Source: Buxus sempervirens (taxonomy: Eukaryota > Streptophyta > Magnoliopsida > Buxales > Buxaceae). Taken from it: a stretch of DNA of 64,000 nt. The stretch covers positions 42,897,949 through 42,961,948 of the forward strand of contig OX387182.1 in assembly GCA_947561395.2 (NCBI GenBank), given 5' to 3'. The notes under the pieces were generated by a model, which had not been told where the DNA came from, made no database searches, and saw only the letters and a list, made by a program, of their open reading frames with translations. Below are positions 56,912 to 64,000 of the stretch, one piece after another; position 1 is the first letter of the stretch; every line of letters starts with the position of its first letter. Both the position numbers and the translations under genes were made by a program.

Positions 56912-57834
56912 ATTTCCCACAGGTACCAAGTGATGCATTTTTGGAGCATCTTTCAGGTCTAAATTTTATTGATGGAGACAAGGCAGCTGTAGATCTTACT
57001 GATGCATTGGATGATGCAAGTCTTGACATTCCCATATGTGATGGTATCAGAGATGTCAGTACTCTTGGAGGTGGTGTCTTAGCTCCTAAGAAAGAGGATA
57101 ATGGTGAGAATGTCAACTCAGGGTGTGACTTGGATACTTCAAGAAAGCCGAGACCTGCTACATCTATTTCTCAAGGAGTAATTGGGAAGTCTAATCCCAA
57201 TCCATTGTCCTTAGCCAAAGCTCTTAGCCTTGATGCATTGCGAGCTTTTCTTAGATCACAATTTGATTGTGCGCTTGGTGATGGTCTTTCTAATATGAAG
57301 TCTTGGTATGACACCCATTTTCCTGCAATTGAAGAAGCTCTTCGCACTGTCTTTCATGTAGATAGTACCCTTCTCATCCAGGAAATAAAGTCTATTTTGA
57401 TTCAGACAGATGAATACTTCTCTCGTCGTGAGACAAGCCTTGCAGCCCTAACCCCAGAGGAGAAGGAAAAGAAGTTGGTATTATTTGATGGCTTAATAAA
57501 GGAATATGGAGACAAGAAGACATCCTTAGCCCAAGAATTTTCAGGGATTACATTGAAATTGGCTGCTTTGAAGAAAAGAGAATTCGAGCTTAAATCTGAA
57601 TTACAACGTCTTCTTTCAGAAAGTGATGAGTTAGTCTCAAAACAGAACCTCTTAATCAATGAAGAACAAAAGATTGAAGAGGCTATCTCTTCTGCAATAG
57701 AGAGCCGCACTGGGATAGAACAAGCTCCTATCAGAGATGAAACAGAAGTAGCAGCCATTGACCAGATGCAAGCAGATTTGACATGTGCTGTCATGGACTT
57801 GGCCAAAGCAAGATGGCTTAAGGAGGATTCCTAG
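56912..57834 (+). CDS. PMD protein, exon 2 with coiled coil
   Basis: The frame continues for about 306 codons to TAG at 57832-57834. It begins DFPQVPSDAFLEHLSGL. A Ser/acidic linker is followed by a block with AFLRSQFDCALGDG..SWYDTHFPAIEEAL, and a predicted coiled coil (57460-57700) rich in Lys, Glu and Leu with heptad spacing (LKLAALKKREFELKSELQRL). The coiled coil suggests oligomerisation. The same plan, PMD then a helical tail, is seen in many plant PMD proteins of transposons as I recall. No membrane segment or zinc finger is visible. Confidence 0.75.
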
Positions 57835-58172
57835 CTTGTAATTTTAGGAATTTTTTTTTATGAGAATTTGAATGCCAAGAAACACATTTTTTATTTATTT
57901 ATATGACTGAACCTCTTGCAGGCTGCCTACGTACCCAAACAGGGATCAAGTCAAACGTAGTTCCATTTTTCTTTTCTTTTTTTTTCTTTTTTTTTTGTTG
58001 GTGCCTTTCACAGTTTAAACTCTTGTGGGCCAGGAGTATCTTACAATGTAGATGTTAGGAATAACTTTAGATAGTTTAAGCTCGTGTCCGGGAGCTTTGC
58101 AGACAATTTAGGCTCTTATCAAGGAGCATTGTAGACAGTTTAAGCTCGTACCCAGGAGCATTTTTCTTTCTT
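57835..58172. repeat. Spacer between convergent genes with short direct repeats
   Basis: Three to four repeats of about 32-36 bases (58012-58165) share TTTAAGCTCGT, GGAGC and GTAGAC. To the left, near 57920-57960, the minus strand reads GAACTACGTTTGACTTGATC, then GGGTACGTAGGCAGCC, a phrase I recall as frequent after integrase in Tat-type elements. Pol and PMD genes converge here, 338 bases apart. Confidence 0.6.
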
Positions 58173-61100
58173 TCATGAATAGTATCGCTTCAGAAACTTG
58201 CCATTTATCGGGCCAACTCTCAAGCCGTCTTGACTAAGCAACTTGTAGGCACCATTTGTGTAAACTTCCTGAACAGTGTACGGACCTTCCCACTTTGATG
58301 AAAACTTTCCACCAGTTTTATGAGTGATGATTATGGGTCTTCTTATGGCAAGTACCAAATCTCCTTTTTGAAAAGACCGAGGCCGAACCTTTTTGTTGAA
58401 AGCTTTAGATAGACGGGCTTGGTAGCACTCCAAACGCTGTTGTGCTTCCAATCTTTTCTCGTCTAATGCATCTAATTCTTCAAGCCGCAGTCGAGCATTT
58501 TCTTCATTTGTGAGACCTTCTTGAATGGCAATTCTCAGAGAAGGAATTTGGCACTCCAAAGGGAGAACAGCTTCTACACCATAAACGAGAGAATAAGGCG
58601 TTGCCTGGGTTGGAGTACGGTGTGTTGTACGGTAAGCCCATAATGCTTCTCCTACTCTTTCATGCCAGTCTCTCTTTGTCTTTGAGACAACTTTTTTCAG
58701 TAGGTTGCAAAGAGTCTTGTTGAATGCTTCAGCTTGACCATTTGCAGCAGCATAATACATGGAAGAATTTCGTTGCTTTATCCCAAACTTTTCACAAAAT
58801 CGATCCATGGCATTGTTGTAGAAAGGCTTCCCATTATCAGTGACAATATACCGAGGTATCCCGTACCGGTAAATTATATGATACTTGATAAAGCTGATCA
58901 CAGTCTCCTTGTTAACTTCTTTGAGTGGAATCGCCTCCGACCACTTGGAAAAGTAATCAGTTGCGGCTAGAATGTATTGATGGCCAGCAGAAGATTTTGG
59001 TGAGATAGACCCGATCACATCAAGACCCCATGCTTCGAATGGCCAGGATGCTACGGTCGGATGCAATGGCTCTGGTGGTTGATGTATGAAGTTGGCGTGG
59101 ATTTGGCATGCCCGGCATTTCTTGGCATACTCCATACAGTCTTGAACCATGGTAAGCCAATAATACCCCATCCTCTTTATACAAAAATGAAGCTTAGGGC
59201 CTGCTTGATGAGCACCACAAGTCCTAGAATGTGCTTCTTCCAGAGCTTGGATCGCTTCCTCTTCTCCTAAACATCTCAAAAGCATGCCGTCAAAAGACCG
59301 ACGATAAAGCGTATTCTTGTAATACAAAAATCGAGGTGCTCGCCGACGGACTTCTGTTCTTCGCCTTGGATCATCTGGCAATTTTCCGTTTTGCAAATAG
59401 TCAATGAAAGGTTGTCGCCAATCCTCCACATCAATTTCAAACACAGCTGTGTAATTAGCTTCTTCATCATCTGTTGGTGATAAGGGAGGCAAGACCCATC
59501 TACGGCAAACCGACACAGGCATGCTTTCATAATCAACTTCAGTGAGTACTGCAGCAAGATTGGCTAATGCGTCAGCCAATTTGTTCTCTCTTCGGGGTAT
59601 GTGTCCGATGACAATATCCTCAAAGCGTCCCATAAGTTGAATTGCATTTTGGTAATACGGGACTAAATCAGGGTTCCGGACTTCGTACTCATTTAAGAGT
59701 TGATTAATAATCAATTTTGAATCCCCTTGGATGTCCAATTGACTAAGCTGCATTTCAAGAGCCATCTCCAAGCTAATGATTAAAGCTTGATATTCCGCAA
59801 CATTATTTGAGCATGGTTCCATCAAGGTAAAAGAGAATGGTAAAACTTCATTTTGGGGTGTAACAAATACAACCCCTGCTCCCGCACAGTCTTTGCGAGC
59901 CGCACCATCAAAGAACAACTTCCAAGATGGCATGATATCAGTATAGAAAACTTCTTCATCCGGTAAATCTTCTGGAAGCTCCCATTCAGCAGGGAGTGGA
60001 TGGTCAGCAAGGAAGTCTGCCAAAGCTTGTCCCTTAACAGCTTTTTGTGAGACGTAAATTATCTCAAATTCTGAAAGAAGAAGAGCCCATTTAGCCAACC
60101 TTCCCGAAAGAACTGGCCTTGTCATAATGAACTTGAGTGGATCAGCACGTGAAGTGAGATGGATTGTATGTGCCAACATATAATGCCGTAGCTTTTTCAC
60201 AGCGAAGATGAGGGCAAGACATAACTTTTCAATTGGCGAGTAATTCAATTCTGCACCAACCAAAGTCCGACTCAGGTAGTATAGGGAATTCTCCTTTCCT
60301 TCTTCATTTGCTTGCGCGAGAAGAGCTCCCAATGATTGTTCTTGTGCAGCAATGTAAAGGATGAGCGGCTTTCCTGGAATTGGTGCCATCAACACTGGAG
60401 GCTTCAGGAGACATTCTTTTATGCTTTTGAAAGCATTTTTGCATGTATTGTCCCATTCAAAAGGGACGTCCTTCTTCATTATCCTGCTAAAGGGCTGACA
60501 TCTTCCGGCGAGGTTGGAAATAAACCGTCGGATATAGGCCAAACGACCTTGCAAGCTTTTCAACTCATGAATGTTGCTTGGTTCCGGCATATTTTGGATG
60601 GCATCTATCTTTGACTGGTCAATCTCAATGCCACGATAATGGACAATAAACCCGAGGAATTTGCCGGAGGCGACCCCAAATGCACACTTCAGAGGATTCA
60701 TCTTTAATTGATACTTCTGCAATCTGTTGAATATTTCATGAAGATCGCCAAGATGATCATTTCTTTGCTTCGATTTCACGACCAAATCATCTACATAGCA
60801 TTCAACCTTTTGGTGCAGCATATCGTCAAAGATTTTTTGCATTGCACGCTGATAAGTGGCGCCAGCATTCTTGAGTCCGAAAGGCATGACTTTGTAGCAA
60901 TAAATTCCTTTTGGAGTCCGGAAAGCAGTGAGTTCTTCATCCCTTGGTGCCATTCGGATTTGATTATACCCGGATGAACCATCCATGAAAGACAAAGCCT
61001 CATAGCCAGTGGTTGCATCGATCATAAGCTCTGTAATGGGTAATGGGAAATCGTCTTTAGGGCATGCTTTATTCAAATCACGAAAATCAACACAGACTCG

Positions 61101-63752
61101 GATTTGACCATTTTTCTTCTTCACCGGAACAATATTTGAGATCCATGTTGGGTATTTGACTTCCCGAATGAAACCAGCTTCAATGAGTTTGTTGACTTCA
61201 GCCTCAATTTGTGGAACGAGCTCGGGTCGATGACGACGTTGAGCCTGTTTTATAGGACGGACACCGTGCTTGACTGCAAGGTGATGGACTGCAATCTTAG
61301 GATCCAACCCTGGCATTTCCTTGTATGTCCACGCAAAAACATCTTTGTATTCCTTAAGCAGCTCGAAGTATTTAGCTTCTTCATCCGTACTTAAGAGAGC
61401 ACTCACATAGACGGGCTTCGGTTCTTCTTCTGTCCCAAGATTCAATTCTTTAAGATCATCAACAGTGGCTTGCCCCCCTTCTTCAAAAGTAGCTGGAGCA
61501 GGCTCAAGTTCTTCTTCAGAGGAAGGTCCTTCATCCAATGATTCCTCCGCTGTAATGTGATTGGCTTCAACAAATTCGTCTTGCACCTTAGCGTCATCGT
61601 CATTAGAAGAGCGTCTTCTAACAACCAAGGCATCTCCTATCGACACATCCAAATCTTCCAGATTCTCTAAATAGGATGAGGTACGTTTTTGCTTATTGCT
61701 TTTCTTTTTCAATGTAGCAAAACGCTTGTATTGCCGTCGTCGCTTTTGACTTGACTTCTGATGATCAAGACTATTGTTAATATGTACGGGATGGGGACGA
61801 TGATTCATGGAAGCTTGTGGTGGTGAAGCATGCATGGTTGGAACTTCAGCTTTCTGCACCAATCGTTGAAACACCGGAGTATTCGTACTGGGCTTGCCAA
61901 TTCTGTCGAAAACGGAAGTACGAGGCTTCACTGGCTCTTCCACAGTTTCAACAACTACCTGCACCATGACGGGATTTGAAGAAGCCTTTTTTATGGTGAC
62001 TTTATGAAGAACATCTGGTTTGTAGCCCAAGCCAGAGGCTTTGCGTGGGATAGAGAATCCCTGTTCCCGTAAGAACTTCTGTGTTTTTGTCAACCCTTGG
62101 ACTTGGCTGGTATTGTTCAGGACTTCATCTAAATCTCCCAAATGTTCAGACTCATTTCTTTTTCCTCCAGCATTCTTGAGAAGCTTGGAAGCTTGCGGGT
62201 TAAACCACCCTTTCGGAGATTTTTGAATTTTTTGAAGAACTGGCTTGGAGATTGATGCCTTGAGTAATGTTGGAGCTGGCAACGTCATTTTCTTTTTCAG
62301 AATTTCAAGATCTTCTGTGGAAAATGAAGATTCGGGATTTTCTTGCAACACTCGCTCTTGAGACTGTTCTTCCTGTCGTTTCGCTTTCACGACATATTTG
62401 AGTATAGGGCGAACTTGTGATGATGCTGTAGATATGAAGGTGGACGATGGCCCAGGAATTTGACTATCTTCCTTTTCAACTTTAGTGTCAGGATCTTGAC
62501 AGGGTTTCTCCTTTGAAACAAGCTTAATCTTACATTCTCTTGGAATTTCTGCAGGAAGAACTTCTAAGATGACTTCTGCCTCAGCATAGAATTTGGCATC
62601 AGCAAAGTGTGATTCTTCTTTGGTGAAAGGTTCAGTTTCAGCAACCACTCGTTTCTGTTCACCATTACGAATGTATTTCAAACATTGATGCCAGGTAGAT
62701 GGTACTACTCCTGTCTCATGTAACCACGGTCGTCCCAACAACAGCTCATAGGACGTCTTGGAATCAATAACATGGAATAGGGCAGATGATGTTAGTTCTC
62801 CCATTTCCATATTTATCCGCATCATGCCAATAGCACGTTGCCCCCTTTGATTGAAGCCTTGGATTGTTAGCCGACTTTTGGATAGTTCATCTCTAGAAAT
62901 CCCCAGCTGCTTCATTGTATGAATTGGCATAATGTTAACAGCCGATCCACAATCAATAAGGATGCGTGAAACTTTATGTTCACGAATGTATCCGGCAACA
63001 TAAAGCGGTCTGTTATGTGGATGTGAACCCAGCTGCAAGTCTTCATCTGAGAATGAGATGGCGGTTAGACAATTTGCATATGCATTTTCTTCAAACAAGG
63101 CTGCAATCTTTCCTTTGTACTTGTTCGGATCAACTAAAGCATGTGCTAATGCATAGCGATCCGCCAATGGCAAAGAAAGAGCATCAGACCAACCTAAGCT
63201 AGGTGGTATTGCTTTAAGGCATTTCGTGATGCAGTCTTTTTCTAGCATTTCTTCTGATGTTTTATGATCCATTTGAGATGAATCATCTTCACAACTGACG
63301 GCATAAGTTGTGGCATAGTCTTCTGGAAAGAGTTCCTTTGGCATAAACTCCCATAATGTGACAGGCTTGGGGCGGCGTTGCTGGTAAGATTCTTTCTTAT
63401 TGTGCTTCCTTAGCTTTGGAGCAACTGGACGCCATCTTTTTATTGTAGCTTGTCTTGCATTAGTGGTCGGAACTGATGGGCGAGGATTACGGCGCTTGCG
63501 ACGAGAAACAAGCTTCCATCCTGAGTCATCATCCTTGAACTCATCTATAATCGTCGGGATTTGTGGCCGGATCATCTGGACATAATTCATTGCTTGTACA
63601 CATGATTTCTTGTATTTCTCTTTCTTGCTGATGAATGTTGAATATCCATCCTCGATTTCATCTTCAGACACAGAGGATTCTTCCCAGATATCTAAATCAT
63701 CAGTGAACAACTCATAAAGAGTTGGTATATTTGGATTTCCCATTCTCGGCAT
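58173..63752 (-). CDS. Tat-lineage Ty3/gypsy polyprotein (protease-RT-RNase H-aRH-integrase)
   Basis: One open frame of 1859 residues, the first Met being 63752. Residues 1-230 are a linker. The retropepsin-like region has ILIDCGSAVNIMP (active Asp267; DCG in place of the common D-S/T-G) and LLLGRPWL (338-345). A long charged linker (400-800) follows. Reverse transcriptase is about 840-1045, with YVDD at 986-989. A first RNase H (about 1100-1220) lacks clear catalytic Asp residues. A second, archaeal-type RNase H (about 1276-1400) has D1282, E1320, D1344 and D1394; two RNase H domains mark the Tat/Ogre group. Integrase has the HHCC finger (H1508, H1515, C1546, C1549), the DDE triad D1578, D1639, E1675, and a GPY motif at 1823-1825. 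No chromodomain follows. All catalytic motifs of RT, aRH and integrase are present, so it may be recently active. Confidence 0.93.
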   Translation of the reverse strand: MPRMGNPNIPTLYELFTDDLDIWEESSVSEDEIEDGYSTFISKKEKYKKSCVQAMNYVQMIRPQIPTIIDEFKDDDSGWKLVSRRKRRNPRPSVPTTNARQATIKRWRPVAPKLRKHNKKESYQQRRPKPVTLWEFMPKELFPEDYATTYAVSCEDDSSQMDHKTSEEMLEKDCITKCLKAIPPSLGWSDALSLPLADRYALAHALVDPNKYKGKIAALFEENAYANCLTAISFSDEDLQLGSHPHNRPLYVAGYIREHKVSRILIDCGSAVNIMPIHTMKQLGISRDELSKSRLTIQGFNQRGQRAIGMMRINMEMGELTSSALFHVIDSKTSYELLLGRPWLHETGVVPSTWHQCLKYIRNGEQKRVVAETEPFTKEESHFADAKFYAEAEVILEVLPAEIPRECKIKLVSKEKPCQDPDTKVEKEDSQIPGPSSTFISTASSQVRPILKYVVKAKRQEEQSQERVLQENPESSFSTEDLEILKKKMTLPAPTLLKASISKPVLQKIQKSPKGWFNPQASKLLKNAGGKRNESEHLGDLDEVLNNTSQVQGLTKTQKFLREQGFSIPRKASGLGYKPDVLHKVTIKKASSNPVMVQVVVETVEEPVKPRTSVFDRIGKPSTNTPVFQRLVQKAEVPTMHASPPQASMNHRPHPVHINNSLDHQKSSQKRRRQYKRFATLKKKSNKQKRTSSYLENLEDLDVSIGDALVVRRRSSNDDDAKVQDEFVEANHITAEESLDEGPSSEEELEPAPATFEEGGQATVDDLKELNLGTEEEPKPVYVSALLSTDEEAKYFELLKEYKDVFAWTYKEMPGLDPKIAVHHLAVKHGVRPIKQAQRRHRPELVPQIEAEVNKLIEAGFIREVKYPTWISNIVPVKKKNGQIRVCVDFRDLNKACPKDDFPLPITELMIDATTGYEALSFMDGSSGYNQIRMAPRDEELTAFRTPKGIYCYKVMPFGLKNAGATYQRAMQKIFDDMLHQKVECYVDDLVVKSKQRNDHLGDLHEIFNRLQKYQLKMNPLKCAFGVASGKFLGFIVHYRGIEIDQSKIDAIQNMPEPSNIHELKSLQGRLAYIRRFISNLAGRCQPFSRIMKKDVPFEWDNTCKNAFKSIKECLLKPPVLMAPIPGKPLILYIAAQEQSLGALLAQANEEGKENSLYYLSRTLVGAELNYSPIEKLCLALIFAVKKLRHYMLAHTIHLTSRADPLKFIMTRPVLSGRLAKWALLLSEFEIIYVSQKAVKGQALADFLADHPLPAEWELPEDLPDEEVFYTDIMPSWKLFFDGAARKDCAGAGVVFVTPQNEVLPFSFTLMEPCSNNVAEYQALIISLEMALEMQLSQLDIQGDSKLIINQLLNEYEVRNPDLVPYYQNAIQLMGRFEDIVIGHIPRRENKLADALANLAAVLTEVDYESMPVSVCRRWVLPPLSPTDDEEANYTAVFEIDVEDWRQPFIDYLQNGKLPDDPRRRTEVRRRAPRFLYYKNTLYRRSFDGMLLRCLGEEEAIQALEEAHSRTCGAHQAGPKLHFCIKRMGYYWLTMVQDCMEYAKKCRACQIHANFIHQPPEPLHPTVASWPFEAWGLDVIGSISPKSSAGHQYILAATDYFSKWSEAIPLKEVNKETVISFIKYHIIYRYGIPRYIVTDNGKPFYNNAMDRFCEKFGIKQRNSSMYYAAANGQAEAFNKTLCNLLKKVVSKTKRDWHERVGEALWAYRTTHRTPTQATPYSLVYGVEAVLPLECQIPSLRIAIQEGLTNEENARLRLEELDALDEKRLEAQQRLECYQARLSKAFNKKVRPRSFQKGDLVLAIRRPIIITHKTGGKFSSKWEGPYTVQEVYTNGAYKLLSQDGLRVGPINGKFLKRYYS

Positions 63753-63863
63753 ATCTGGGTATGCATAAACGGTTGAAACCTCCTGATCAACTCGGAATTG
63801 GATGGGGATAGCTCCTGGTGGAAGAAGCGCAGTTGGTACAGCCTCCTTTGATGCAGGTGCCTC

Positions 63864-63866
63864 CTA
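63864..63866 (-). other. In-frame TAG between gag-side frame and polyprotein
   Basis: On the minus strand ACC-TAG-GAG sits 37 codons before Met 63752. The frame is open on both sides: the upstream reading ends FEKALPLT and the downstream begins EAPASKEAV. It is either a single-base inactivating change or a programmed stop. Confidence 0.8.
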
Positions 63867-64000
63867 GGTGAGAGGCAAAGCTTTCTCAAATTTCATAGGA
63901 GTTTGAATTAGTACAGGGTCAAGCGAACCAAATGTTATTGTTGTAACATTGGTTGTGGCCACATCATCTCCTACGTCCAACTCGATTTTCCCTTCTCTGG
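63867..64000 (-). CDS. C-terminal end of gag-side frame, partial
   Basis: The minus-strand frame enters from outside the window and is open for 44 codons up to the TAG, with residues KIELDVGDDVAT and VLIQTPMKFEKA. No zinc knuckle is visible in this piece. It is presumably the end of gag or the gag-protease linker. Confidence 0.5.

Overview
The window looks like nuclear DNA of a flowering plant, in a gene-poor, retrotransposon-rich (pericentromere-like) region. It is AT-rich, contains no intact host gene, and is almost entirely nested Ty3/gypsy-type LTR retrotransposon sequence. The species cannot be named from the sequence.

Layout. From 1 to about 38,300 lie stacked LTRs, mostly solo LTRs of 1.7-3.6 kb. 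Their ends are TGTAA..CCCC and GGGG..TTACA, and most are bounded by 5-bp target-site duplications (TSDs). I sort them by sequence into informal families A to F. Clear solo insertions are 2545-6158, 8159-10965, 11794-14292, 18545-21849, 30274-32632, 35436-37158 and 45606-48820. A reverse 3' LTR (33076-37783) still has internal sequence attached. From 38,620 to 49,077 lies a broken transposon-type gene with its own promoter and leader intron. It was split first by a non-autonomous element (39944-45057: PBS, 1.4 kb interior, 3' LTR, and a 5' LTR reduced to a 42-bp palindrome) and then by a solo LTR. A plus-strand 5' LTR with a PBS follows (49539-52041). Its interior is interrupted by a large minus-strand Tat-lineage element (52180 to beyond 64000).

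The Tat element is the only largely intact coding unit. It has a 625-bp 3' LTR with PPT and TATA box, a 1859-residue protease/RT/RNase H/archaeal-type RNase H/integrase polyprotein, and an opposite-strand spliced gene for a plant-mobile-domain (PMD) protein. It also carries a captured fragment of a PIP2-type aquaporin. One in-frame TAG separates the upstream gag-side frame from the polyprotein.

The most unusual signal is in the long LTRs. Across families that differ in most of their sequence, the same plan recurs: TATA box; splice donor CAG|GTRAGTAGC; a GC-rich zone of reiterated family-specific words; a tandem hairpin array in which one core word is constant within a family while the stems vary and stay complementary; a short hairpin (TGAGATA-TTCG-TATCTCA and covarying versions); a splice acceptor TTTTCAG; and a short reading frame that in most families ends in an acidic/aromatic motif like YRxEDYYYP. 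This suggests each LTR holds a split micro-gene with structured intron RNA. That is an inference from sequence and needs RNA evidence.
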